From an uncultured Erythrobacter sp. (GTDB lineage: Bacteria; Pseudomonadota; Alphaproteobacteria; Sphingomonadales; Sphingomonadaceae), in NCBI GenBank assembly GCA_947488325.1, contig CANKYZ010000008.1, positions 1 through 64,000 of the forward strand: a DNA stretch of 64,000 nt. Direction: 5' to 3'. The position numbers and the translations under genes are program-made. The notes beneath the pieces were generated by a model. That model saw only the letters and a program-made list of their open reading frames with translations, was not told the origin of the DNA and searched no databases. Below, in pieces: positions 1 to 7,382 of the stretch; position 1 is the first letter of the stretch; every line of letters begins with the position of its first letter.

Positions 1-509
1 TTCTCATCAAGACGCGCGCGCAATGGCGGCGTGATAAAGACCGAGATCAAGATATAGAGCGGAATGGTCAGCGCGACCAGATGTCTGAACAGCGCAGCCG
101 ACAGCTCTGCATCAACCCGGTTTGAGGTATGGGCGAACAGCCAGTTCCTAAGCGCTGACAGCATCGTCTCAAACACGAGTACCGTCGCGAGGCCAATCGC
201 CAGCACTTCGAGCGTCGTCATAGCCTGGTTGACCAGCACCTTGTCGATCACCAGTTGGAAGAAAATTGGTGAGGCCAGCCCGACCAATTGCAGGAAGAAA
301 CTGCCTATCAACACATCGCGCAGCGCCTTACGATACTTGACCAGGGCCGGGATAAACCAGCTGATATCAAAAGCGCGCTTCTCACCAGCTATCCGCTCGC
401 GGCTTGTCATCAAGAGCAAGTCAGCTTTGCCGCTAGAAAGGTCGAATTCGCTGGCGATTTTGTCAGCGCCCCATATCTCTGGGCGCTCGCCATCGGGCAA
501 CAAGGTCAT
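1..509 (-). pseudogene. Type I secretion ABC exporter fragment (HlyB-like) with internal deletion; runs off the window
   Basis: The minus-strand frame reads as the end of the C39-like domain and the membrane domain of an RTX/type I secretion ABC exporter. It has the family motif FDISWFIPALVKYRK, then two hydrophobic segments, then NRVDAELSAALFRHLVAL. The chain jumps directly to TIPLYILISVFITPPLRARL. In full-length relatives about 55-65 residues (the ARRVGD-type coupling segment and a membrane helix) lie between these two blocks, so an in-frame internal deletion is inferred. The frame stays open upstream of the ATG at 509, so the true 5' end is undefined. It lies next to a recombinase remnant, which suggests that this copy was truncated by rearrangement. 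The 3' part lies outside the window. Family assignment is fairly secure; non-functionality is inference. Confidence 0.65.
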
Positions 510-540
510 ATAGTATGAACTCCGGCGGCTCACAGAAGCA

Positions 541-1080
541 ACCAGCGCCAGAGCAATCGACGCGCTCAGCAGGTGTGCAAAAACAGAGTTGTCGGAGCTT
601 GATCGCCAGCCAGCAGGTGTGATCCATAGACTGATCAGCCGTATTGAGATTACTGATGACGAACTACTGATAGCCCTAAAGCCATCGGCATTTGGTATCA
701 GCCATAATACCAAAGAGAAGATGTTCCCGATCCCTCTCCCAAGTCAGAAACCCTTCGGTGAGCACAAGCTTCGACTTAGTCCGGAACATACAGGCCAAAC
801 TGAACCGAACCCCGATCTGGTCAAACTACTGCAAGAAGCCATGGCTGTTCAAAAGCTGGTCCTCACCAACCATCAAACTCCGCTCAACCAACTAGCTCAG
901 ATGCGAGGCTGCTGTCGCAAGCGTATGACCAAACTGCTCCAGCTCAGTTGGCTCAGTCCAGATGCTGTCGAAGCAATTCTGGCGGGTCGCCATTCTAGCT
1001 CGCTGTCACGGGCTCGCCTCCTCAGTACGTCGCTCCCACTCGCCTGGCAGGATCAGGAAGAACTCCTAGCCCTCCGCTAG
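541..1080 (+). pseudogene. C-terminal remnant of a large serine recombinase
   Basis: The open frame has no good start codon near its 5' end. It encodes the tail of a resolvase/invertase-type large serine recombinase: a segment VIHRLISRIEITDDELLIAL typical of the domain after the zinc ribbon, then the C-terminal helix-turn-helix region in which QLAQMRGCCRKRMTKLLQL resembles a recognition-helix module, and the family ending LSPDAVEAILAGR...SLPLAWQDQEELL. The catalytic N-terminal domain with the serine nucleophile is missing; the sequence upstream is the divergent ABC exporter fragment. This remnant cannot catalyse recombination. It marks an old mobile element or a rearrangement boundary. The exact left edge is uncertain; the frame is open back to at least 541. 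Confidence 0.65.
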
Positions 1081-1495
1081 GCTCGCCTGGCAACGAGCCT
1101 CTCAAAACTCAACGCGTCATTGAGGTCACCATTTTGCCAATGGAGACTTTGCCGCGAACCCGGTAGTTGAGGCCAGTTATTCCTCGGTCTCCCGACCTCA
1201 CCGCTCCAAACCCATTGCCAAAGCCTGGCAGAACTGCGCGCTTTCAGCCAAGAGCAAGCGGGATCTCGCCCAATTAGGTTCGGTACTGAAATGGGTGGTG
1301 CCACATAGAGGACTCGAAAATGCCGCAACATCCCCGAATTCTGTCATCCAATGCTCAAGAAAAATCATAAAATGACAATTTCAAAAATTTCACAGAAAAC
1401 ATCTGAGCACCCCTGAAAAACCAACACAGTGAGGGATGTCGCCAGGTAGGCCTAATTGGTATTTGTTTGTCGCTTTTCAGATACTTCGGACTGTG
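1081..1495. other. Gene-poor stretch after the recombinase remnant
   Basis: No convincing coding frame is seen on either strand. The first 150 bases look like decayed sequence of the kind that commonly follows this recombinase family in sphingomonads (short broken frames). The rest is AT-richer, with no clear terminator. I read it as degraded mobile-element DNA leading up to the tRNA pair. Confidence 0.4.
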
Positions 1496-1571
1496 TGGTG
1501 CCGCTTACGTGACTCGAACACGTGACCTCCGCATTACGAATGCGATGCTCTACCAGCTGAGCTAAAGCGGC
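1496..1571 (-). tRNA. tRNA-Thr (anticodon CGU)
   Basis: On the minus strand a complete cloverleaf folds. The acceptor stem is GCCGCTT/AAGCGGC and the D arm is GCTC...GAGC. The anticodon stem TCGCA/TGCGG encloses loop TTCGTAA, giving anticodon CGT. The T stem is ACGTG/CACGT with loop TTCGAGT. The discriminator is A and CCA is encoded in the DNA. Length is 76 nt including CCA. It lies 49 bases downstream (on the minus strand) of the tRNA-Cys gene, so the two are probably co-transcribed. Confidence 0.95.
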
Positions 1572-1620
1572 ACTTTGACGCTGATCTCTGAATAGAGGAT
1601 TCCTGCGTCAAATCAAAAAG

Positions 1621-1694
1621 TGGAGGCCCGAGCCGGAATCGAACCGGCGTGCAAGGATTTGCAATCCTCTGCGTAACCACTCCGCCATCGGGCC
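1621..1694 (-). tRNA. tRNA-Cys (anticodon GCA)
   Basis: The minus-strand cloverleaf has acceptor stem GGCCCGA/TCGGGCC and anticodon loop TTGCAAA with anticodon GCA. The T arm is GCCGG-TTCGATT-CCGGC, and CCA is encoded. Length is 74 nt. It lies immediately 5' of tRNA-Thr on the same strand. Confidence 0.95.
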
Positions 1695-1867
1695 GAGCCG
1701 CTCCTCTCGAAGCGGAGCGCGCCCACTAGCGATTCGCCACGACAAAGGCAATGCAGCTTTCGCGTCGAAATGATCAATGTGGCCTCGCGGAAGTCCGCCT
1801 ATCCATTTCGTCAGGCTTCCGTGACGTCAGTCTGGACCGCGTGAGCCCGATTGGGCAAACGTCAGTT

Positions 1868-2647
1868 ATGACCATAGCAAGCCTACTTGAACCCATCACC
1901 GGAAAGCCCGGCCCTGTCCGGCTCGACAATGCCAGCGACTGGATGCAAGGGCGCACTCTCTACGGCGGAGCCTCCGCGCTGGTCGCGTTTACGATGGCTC
2001 AGCGCGCATTTCCAAATCTGCCGCCATTGCGCGGAGCGCAGGTGGGGTTTGTCGCGCCTTTGGGGGAAGAGATCGAGCTATCGGCTGAGATCATCCGCCA
2101 AGGCCGCAATGTAACCCAAGTGCGTAGCGAAATTCACAGTGCCGGCAAAGTTGCACTGACCGCGTTCTGGTTATTTGCAACCGAACGTGAAGCGAACGCG
2201 AACAAACCCGCTGATGGGCTGGAAGACTGGCCGGGCGGGCCAGAAAACAAGGGAACTGCGATGGCAGGACAGGCTCCTAGCTTCATCGAGAAAAACTTTG
2301 ACATCCGGTTTGGCCAGGCAAAAGGCGCCGATCATGGTGCGACAATCCGACGCTGGGCGAGACTGACTGAGGATCATGATCTGGACCCGGTCAGCAAGCT
2401 GGTTCTGATGGGCGATGTGATGCCGCCAGGAGCCATGCGGATCATGCAGCGTAAAGGACCGATCAGTTCCATCAACTGGTCATTCAATGTGCTTGATCCG
2501 GAAACGCAGTCAGAGGGTGAATGGTATCTTGCAGAAAATGCCAGCCAACACGCCGACGCTGGCTATTCATCAGAGCGGCTGCGCATGTGGGACACCGAAG
2601 GCCGACAAGTGATCGATGGCCTGCAATATGTGGCAGTGTTTGGTTAG
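1868..2647 (+). CDS. Acyl-CoA thioesterase-like protein (double hotdog, 4HBT_3 type)
   Basis: This 259-residue protein resembles TesB-like thioesterases with two tandem hotdog domains. The N-terminal half has GRTLYGGASALVAFTMAQRA, corresponding to the substrate-entry helix region of the first hotdog. The C-terminal half has SINWSFNVLDPE and WYLAENASQHADAGYSSE, typical of the second hotdog, where catalytic-region residues lie. Such enzymes hydrolyse acyl-CoA to fatty acid and CoA. I chose the ATG at 1868 (MTIASLL) because the upstream in-frame codons give an atypical sequence extending toward the tRNA. It converges on a crotonase, which suggests acyl-CoA metabolism. The substrate is not predictable. 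Confidence 0.8.
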   Translation: MTIASLLEPITGKPGPVRLDNASDWMQGRTLYGGASALVAFTMAQRAFPNLPPLRGAQVGFVAPLGEEIELSAEIIRQGRNVTQVRSEIHSAGKVALTAFWLFATEREANANKPADGLEDWPGGPENKGTAMAGQAPSFIEKNFDIRFGQAKGADHGATIRRWARLTEDHDLDPVSKLVLMGDVMPPGAMRIMQRKGPISSINWSFNVLDPETQSEGEWYLAENASQHADAGYSSERLRMWDTEGRQVIDGLQYVAVFG

Positions 2648-2668
2648 AACTGCTCGGCTAAGCTGCGC

Positions 2669-3487
2669 TTAGACGTCGTCGAATTTTGGCAAGCGCTTTT
2701 GCATTCCCGCCATCACCGCTTCCATCTGGTTTTTGGTGCGCATGATTGCAGCCTGCTCAACGCTCTCTTCCATCAGAATGCTATCGGCATCGCCTTCGAT
2801 CATTGCAGCCGATAAGCGCTTTGCCCCTCGGATAGCATGCGGGTTGCGGTTGGCGATGTCAGCAGCAATGGCTGTCGCACGGGCATGCGGATCATCATCA
2901 ACATAGGTCGTAAGACCAAGTCCTTTTGCCTCCGCTCCAGAAAATTCGCGGTTGGTATAGACCAGTTCGCGCAGTACATCGTCGCGGACCAAACCCCGCC
3001 ACAATGCGTAACCACCCATGTCAGGCACCAGACCCCATTTGAGCTCCATAATCGCCATACGTGTGTCAGGATGCGCGATACGGATATCCGCCCCGCTAGC
3101 GATTTGAAGTCCGCCGCCGAAACACACGCCATGGAGCGCGGCGATCACTGGAACCGGAAGTTTGCGCCACTGGGTTGCGACCTGCTGGAACTTGTTGGAA
3201 TTGCCATAGGTCCGCTCGGTCAATGTCGGCTCATCATGGCTGGGTGTGCGGGCAAAGCTTGATGTGTCTAGTCCTGCACAGAATGCGGGTCCTTCCCCTG
3301 ACAGAACCACAACACGCAGCCCCTTAGCCGCCTGAAGGATTGCACCAGCCTCAATGATCCTTTCGAACATTTCGGGGTCGAGCGCATTCATCTTATCGCC
3401 ACGAGTCAGGCGAACTTGCGCAATGCCGTCTTCGCCAAGTTCGATCGAAACGCGATCATTGGAAGGCATCAATTGGGTTGCGGACAT
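2669..3487 (-). CDS. Crotonase-family enoyl-CoA hydratase/isomerase
   Basis: The 272-residue protein has the crotonase fold layout. MNALDPEMFERI is the N-terminal CoA-binding segment. GEGPAFCAGLDTSSF is the first oxyanion-hole region. VIAALHGVCFGGGLQIASGAD is the second oxyanion loop and helix. Length matches the family (about 260). After the second oxyanion hole the sequence reads MAIMELKWGLVPDMGG, where dehydratases usually carry catalytic Glu residues, so a hydratase or isomerase activity on an acyl-CoA is likely. It is the last gene of a minus-strand run, 103 bases after the winged-helix gene. It converges with the thioesterase gene, and both point to fatty acyl-CoA turnover. Confidence 0.88.
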   Translation of the reverse strand: MSATQLMPSNDRVSIELGEDGIAQVRLTRGDKMNALDPEMFERIIEAGAILQAAKGLRVVVLSGEGPAFCAGLDTSSFARTPSHDEPTLTERTYGNSNKFQQVATQWRKLPVPVIAALHGVCFGGGLQIASGADIRIAHPDTRMAIMELKWGLVPDMGGYALWRGLVRDDVLRELVYTNREFSGAEAKGLGLTTYVDDDPHARATAIAADIANRNPHAIRGAKRLSAAMIEGDADSILMEESVEQAAIMRTKNQMEAVMAGMQKRLPKFDDV

Positions 3488-3590
3488 GGATTTCCCTCAA
3501 AGTCTCAATTGCTTTTGGGGAAATCTGGCGCAAGGCGAAGCCTGTGTCCAGCAGTCTTGCACCAATGCGAGCCCAAAAGAAGGCTGCGCA

Positions 3591-3980
3591 CTAAGGCTCG
3601 CAATCGAGCCTGAAACTGTTGGGGTCTGGAGGCGCATCGAGGAAATACCCTCCTTCAGGATGAGTCGCCAGAATTGTGGCAAGCCCGAATGGCGCCAACT
3701 TACCGCGAACTCGCGCGACATGGACCGCTACACTGTTCGTCTGAGGCTCAAAATCAATCCGCCAAACATCGGCCAACAGCTGCTTTCGCGTCATCGGCTC
3801 ACCGGGCTGTTCTGCAAGACGCCAAAGCAGCTCAAATTCACGCGGATGAAACCCAAGCCAGCGATCATCCACTCGCCCATCCCGGTGGAACAGATCAAGG
3901 GTTACATCACCTGCTTCCCGAAATCGCGGGATCAGCGAATCATCATGTGGGAACATGTTCGTTGCAGCTATTGAATTCAT
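3591..3980 (-). CDS. Stand-alone OmpR-type winged-helix DNA-binding protein
   Basis: The 129-residue protein contains a winged-helix domain (about residues 25-120) of the response-regulator output type. FHPREFELLWRLAEQPGEP is helix 1, MTRKQLLADVW is helix 2, and NSVAVHVARVRGKLAPFG is the recognition helix followed by a wing (GGYFLD). It lacks the receiver domain, so it is not a phosphorylation-controlled regulator by itself. Its ATG overlaps the stop of the RadC-like gene (ATGA), so the two are translationally coupled. It probably acts as a local transcription factor in this cluster; the target is unknown. Confidence 0.8.
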   Translation of the reverse strand: MNSIAATNMFPHDDSLIPRFREAGDVTLDLFHRDGRVDDRWLGFHPREFELLWRLAEQPGEPMTRKQLLADVWRIDFEPQTNSVAVHVARVRGKLAPFGLATILATHPEGGYFLDAPPDPNSFRLDCEP

Positions 3981-4396
3981 AATTCGCCCCCAGCCCGCAT
4001 TGAATAGACATCGTCTTGAGTGAAAATAAGATGATCAAGCAGTTCGATATCTAGTGTCTTCGCAACCATGTTCAGGCGACGAGTTGCATCGATATCGAAC
4101 TGACTGGGTCGGCATTCACCAGAAGGGTGATTATGGGCGATTAAGATACCGCTAGCATCCAAAGCGAGCGCTTTGCCGAACACTTCACGCATTCGAAGTG
4201 TTAGGCTGCCCGTGCGTCCGCAGCCCAGCGGTGCATCACCAACGCAGCTACGCATATTGTCGAGAAAGATAGCGTGAATCCGCTCAACCTGACACGGAGG
4301 ATTAAGCAACATGGCCCTAAGATAATCGATCAGCGCGCGCTGCCGTGTGGCAGAATGAACTGGGCGCTGTAAGCGTGAAGCCGTAAGATCGATCAT
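3977..4396 (-). CDS. JAB/MPN domain protein, RadC-like, short form
   Basis: This 139-residue protein is the C-terminal JAMM metalloprotease-like domain of RadC/UPF0758. It contains RMREVFGKAL, then the metal-binding signature HNHPSGECRPSQFDID, in which the two His and the final Asp would bind zinc. Full RadC proteins are about 220-240 residues with an N-terminal HhH-like domain; that part is absent here. RadC-type proteins are common in mobile elements and their biochemical role is unsettled. The gene sits between an unknown membrane protein (4-base ATGA overlap) and a winged-helix gene (4-base overlap), so it is part of a coupled operon with two DNA-binding proteins. Confidence 0.85.
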   Translation of the reverse strand: MIDLTASRLQRPVHSATRQRALIDYLRAMLLNPPCQVERIHAIFLDNMRSCVGDAPLGCGRTGSLTLRMREVFGKALALDASGILIAHNHPSGECRPSQFDIDATRRLNMVAKTLDIELLDHLIFTQDDVYSMRAGGEL

Positions 4397-4962
4397 TTGA
4401 CATCATCCCGCCACGTCGTCGGCGCGTCACCAAATAGGGGTGCTTGCGGCTTCACGGCTTCGAAAGGTGTTACGAAGTTTTCTGGTCTTCGAATGATACG
4501 CCAATCGCGGTATTCGCCGAACTTGCGCTTGCGCATGATATGCCGAGAAATACCAATGCCAAGCAGAATTAGCTGAAACCAACCCGGCGCAACCACCATG
4601 ACAATATAGGCCAGTGGGGTGATAGCATCTGTAAGTCCGCGTGCCACATGGGCGGCCATCGCCAAAATTTGCAACCCCGCAATCCAAAGCGTGTAATTTC
4701 GATTTGCGTAAAGCGCGATTCCAATCCAGCAGATGCCTGCGACAAGATCTGATCCTGCAAGAAAAGGGTCAATTTCCAACAACTGGCGAGTTTCACCAAC
4801 AAAGTAGTTTCTCAATCTCCCCGCGATTTCGAACGCAACCAGCCAGGTTGCTGCAACTGCTCGCTCAGGTCCGCCACCCCAAGCGAAGGCCGCGATGATT
4901 AGCGCAAAAGAAAGGATATCCTGAACAATTATGCGATATTCAGAGGCGAACAGTTGCAGCAT
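4393..4962 (-). CDS. Unknown integral membrane protein in the RadC cluster
   Basis: I do not recognise this 189-residue protein. It has about four to five hydrophobic segments (roughly residues 12-30, 35-48, 68-84, 90-107 and 115-138), followed by a basic cytoplasmic-looking stretch HIMRKRKFGEYRDWRIIRR and a polar tail. There are no cysteine motifs or enzymatic signatures. The end overlaps the start of the RadC-like gene by 4 bases, and 12 bases separate it from the preceding gene, so it belongs to the same transcript. It may anchor or sense for the cluster; that is only inference from the context. Confidence 0.6.
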   Translation of the reverse strand: MLQLFASEYRIIVQDILSFALIIAAFAWGGGPERAVAATWLVAFEIAGRLRNYFVGETRQLLEIDPFLAGSDLVAGICWIGIALYANRNYTLWIAGLQILAMAAHVARGLTDAITPLAYIVMVVAPGWFQLILLGIGISRHIMRKRKFGEYRDWRIIRRPENFVTPFEAVKPQAPLFGDAPTTWRDDVK

Positions 4963-4974
4963 GCTAACTAGCGT

Positions 4975-5322
4975 TCATTTCGTCAGCTGTTGGAGCGACG
5001 TATCTTTGTGCTCAACTCTGGCTGCTTCAGGAGGGATATCGGTAGGGATTGTCTCGTCAGCGAGGCGTTCACGTGCAACTTTGCTGAGCTCATCATGCAC
5101 ACGTAAGAGGCTCGTCGACATCGCTATCGCTTGGCCTTCAGCCTGATTGAGGCGCACGATCGCTCTTTGCCCTGTATGGACTTCGACGCTAGGGTTTTGG
5201 CGAGCTTTAAGCATTGCTTGTTTCAGTCGGGCGAAAGCAATCATTGATTCGTCCGCAAGTGCTTCTGCTTCGCGGATCAATTTTTTTAAGTTATGAGCAT
5301 CATTGAGCAGACGTTCGGTCAT
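4975..5322 (-). CDS. Unknown small helical protein in the RadC cluster
   Basis: The 115-residue hydrophilic protein appears largely alpha-helical, with heptad-like spacing of Leu/Ala/Ile in residues 5-90, and no membrane segment or signal peptide. No family is recognised. It lies 30 bases after the membrane-tethered HTH gene and 12 bases before the membrane protein gene on the same strand. A coiled-coil partner protein is possible but not supported beyond composition. Confidence 0.5.
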   Translation of the reverse strand: MTERLLNDAHNLKKLIREAEALADESMIAFARLKQAMLKARQNPSVEVHTGQRAIVRLNQAEGQAIAMSTSLLRVHDELSKVARERLADETIPTDIPPEAARVEHKDTSLQQLTK

Positions 5323-5352
5323 TGGGAGGTCTCCGTTGGCTCCACCTACTCG

Positions 5353-5952
5353 TCAAGAGAAGCCATTTTCATCAACCGGGATGTTTGCACGCCCATCTAA
5401 TGCTTCGCTAATCGCTACTGCCGCAGTGACCGTCAAAACCACGGCTGCCAAAAAGCCGAACGCGATCCCAACGATTACCAACAAGCGAAGCCAGACGGCA
5501 TGCTCGCCATCGAGCACCCGGGGAACGACCCGCGGCTCACCAGGACGCAGCCAAGGTGCCTGATCAGCCAACGGCATGACATCGCTCATCACGAGTTTGC
5601 CTGGGTCATTTCCAACCGCTGTTTCGCCGATCGACGCATCTTCGGACACCTGAGTATTGCTGTATACAGCTTCGCTAAAGCCCTTATTTTTTTCCTTAAC
5701 TTCTTCTAATTCTTCGAAATCTATCTCATTATCTTGCGGACTCTCGATATGATTTTCGGCCCGGTATCGCTCAACGAGCTCCCCCAGATTTTCAGCATTG
5801 TATATATTCTTAAGGGTGCGAATATGTTGATTGATGCGAGTCGCGGAGACGCCGAGCTCTTGTGCAATAACCTTGATCGGAACACGCCGATCGATTCGCT
5901 CCACCACAGCTTGCTGTCTTTCGGTCAGCTGCCGCGACAATGCGGAAGACAT
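5353..5952 (-). CDS. LuxR-type HTH protein with C-terminal membrane anchor
   Basis: The protein (199 residues from the ATG at 5952) starts with a LuxR/GerE-like helix-turn-helix, LTERQQAVVERIDRRVPIKV through GVSATRINQHIRTLKNIY (residues 9-50). An acidic linker follows (EIDFEELEEVKEKNK), then a disordered stretch, and one transmembrane helix near residues 153-178 (LLVIVGIAFGFLAAVVLTV). It is unusual because the HTH is N-terminal and the anchor C-terminal, so DNA binding would occur at the membrane. The start is set by a strong Shine-Dalgarno GGGGAGGA six bases upstream. It is the first gene of the five-gene RadC cluster and is preceded by an inverted repeat at 6027-6049. Confidence 0.75.
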   Translation of the reverse strand: MSSALSRQLTERQQAVVERIDRRVPIKVIAQELGVSATRINQHIRTLKNIYNAENLGELVERYRAENHIESPQDNEIDFEELEEVKEKNKGFSEAVYSNTQVSEDASIGETAVGNDPGKLVMSDVMPLADQAPWLRPGEPRVVPRVLDGEHAVWLRLLVIVGIAFGFLAAVVLTVTAAVAISEALDGRANIPVDENGFS

Positions 5953-6026
5953 CAATTCCTCCCCTGTTTACTCACCAGCTAATGCCCATGCGATCCGCGC
6001 AAAGCCTTGGAGTGTTGAACAAATTA

Positions 6027-6049
6027 AGTTCTTTCCCAAAGAAAGAACT
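6027..6049. promoter_or_regulatory. Perfect 9-bp inverted repeat between aminotransferase and HTH cluster
   Basis: AGTTCTTTC and GAAAGAACT flank a 5-base spacer. The right arm overlaps the aminotransferase stop codon on the minus strand, and the left arm is followed by TAATTTG. It could be a weak AT-rich terminator for the aminotransferase or an operator for the HTH gene that starts about 75 bases downstream. The stem is too AT-rich for a typical terminator, so an operator reading is reasonable. Confidence 0.45.
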
Positions 6050-7280
6050 AAGCGGCTGCACCTTCTACCCCGTGAGACGACAAATACCGTTTTATATTCC
6101 GTGCCGCTTGCCGAAGCCGCTGCTCATTTTCTACCATGGCGATGCGGACATATCCTTCGCCCTCCTCTCCGTAACCTACTCCGGGCGCCACGGCGACTTG
6201 CGCCTCGGTCAACAATTGTTTTGAAAATTCCAAGCTTCCCATACTCACTAACGAAGGCGGGAGCGGTGCCCAGGCAAACATCGATGCAGCAGGGGGCGGA
6301 ATATCCCATCCCGCTCGGTCAAATGCTTCAACCATGACATCGCGGCGCTTTCGATAGAGATTGCGGTTTGATTCCACTATGTCTTGTGGACCGTTAAGTG
6401 CAGCACAAGCAGCAGCTTGAATCGGTGTGAAGGCACCATAATCGAGATATGACTTAACCCGGGTCAATGCGGCGATTAGCCGCTTGTTACCGACAGCAAA
6501 TCCCATACGCCACCCAGCCATCGAGTATGTCTTGCTCATACTCGTAAATTCAACCGCAACATCTTTAGCGCCATTGACCTGCATGATCGAAGGCGTCGGA
6601 TTGCCGTCATAATAAAGCTCAGAATAGGCTAGGTCGGACAGAACCCAAACTTTGTTTTCGCGCGCCCATACGACCAATCTTTCATAGAAGGCCAGATCAA
6701 CTGTTTCTGCGGTGGGGTTGGAAGGATAGCTCACCACCAACACACTGGGCCGCGGGACGGTGAAATTCATCGCGCTTTCTAGCGAACGCCAATAATCTTC
6801 GTTGGGCGTTGTTGGGACCGCACGGATGGTTGCACCGGCAATGATGAAGCCAAATGTATGAATCGGATAAGACGGATTGGGTGCGAGCACCACGTCGCCC
6901 GGTGCCGTTATGGCGTTCGCAAGACTTCCCAAACCCTCTTTTGACCCCATCGTGACGACGACTTCACTTTCAGGATCGAGATCCACTCCAAATCGCCGAC
7001 CGTAATAGTCGGCCTGCGCGCGTCGCAATCCGGGAATACCCTTCGATTGAGAATAGCCGTGCGCGTTCGGCTTGGCCGCAACTTCGCAGAGCTTATCGAT
7101 CACGTGCTGCGGAGGCGGCTGGTCGGGGTTTCCCATACCTAGATCGATAATGTCCTGCCCAGCTTGCCGTGCCGAATGCCGCATCGCATTCACCTCAGCG
7201 ATGACATAAGGCGGCAACCGCTTCATACGGTAAAATTGTTCGTCCATTCCGATCTCAGGCCTGACTCTTACGTTTGACAT
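6048..7280 (-). CDS. alaC: PLP-dependent aminotransferase, AlaC (alanine transaminase) type
   Basis: The 410-residue fold-type I aminotransferase has the expected order of elements. IDLGMGNPDQPPP is the N-terminal substrate segment. GSKEGLGSLANAI is the cofactor phosphate-binding turn region. The chain then has NPSYPIH, SYPSNPTAE (Asn pocket), and LSDLAYSELYY (Asp and Tyr contacting the pyridine ring). SMSKTYSMAGWRMGF carries the Schiff-base lysine. Closest in style to AlaC/YfdZ proteins that convert pyruvate and glutamate to alanine and 2-oxoglutarate. It is divergent from phaC, with about 100 bases between the starts. A methionine or diaminopimelate aminotransferase role cannot be excluded. 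Confidence 0.85.
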   Translation of the reverse strand: MSNVRVRPEIGMDEQFYRMKRLPPYVIAEVNAMRHSARQAGQDIIDLGMGNPDQPPPQHVIDKLCEVAAKPNAHGYSQSKGIPGLRRAQADYYGRRFGVDLDPESEVVVTMGSKEGLGSLANAITAPGDVVLAPNPSYPIHTFGFIIAGATIRAVPTTPNEDYWRSLESAMNFTVPRPSVLVVSYPSNPTAETVDLAFYERLVVWARENKVWVLSDLAYSELYYDGNPTPSIMQVNGAKDVAVEFTSMSKTYSMAGWRMGFAVGNKRLIAALTRVKSYLDYGAFTPIQAAACAALNGPQDIVESNRNLYRKRRDVMVEAFDRAGWDIPPPAASMFAWAPLPPSLVSMGSLEFSKQLLTEAQVAVAPGVGYGEEGEGYVRIAMVENEQRLRQAARNIKRYLSSHGVEGAAA

Positions 7281-7382
7281 AATTGCGAACCAACGATGGA
7301 GTTTAGGGTAATAACAGTCGATGTGAAGGGCCGTTTAGATTAGACTGGTAAGAGAATGGGCGAAGTCGGAGGAATTTCGGCT

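Noticed and set aside
64..513. 149-codon plus-strand frame at the left edge
   Set aside because: Opposite strand of the ABC exporter fragment, whose translation shows clear family motifs.
1081..1331. 84-codon minus-strand frame after the recombinase remnant
   Set aside because: Rich in Trp/Arg/Ser and without a start site or recognisable fold; likely chance frame in decayed DNA.
3354..3974. 206-codon plus-strand frame over the winged-helix gene and the end of crotonase
   Set aside because: Antisense to two well-supported genes on the minus strand; no family resemblance.
3977..4396. RadC gene as a phage or plasmid anti-restriction locus
   Set aside because: No other mobile genes nearby; neighbours are conserved-looking chromosomal operon members.
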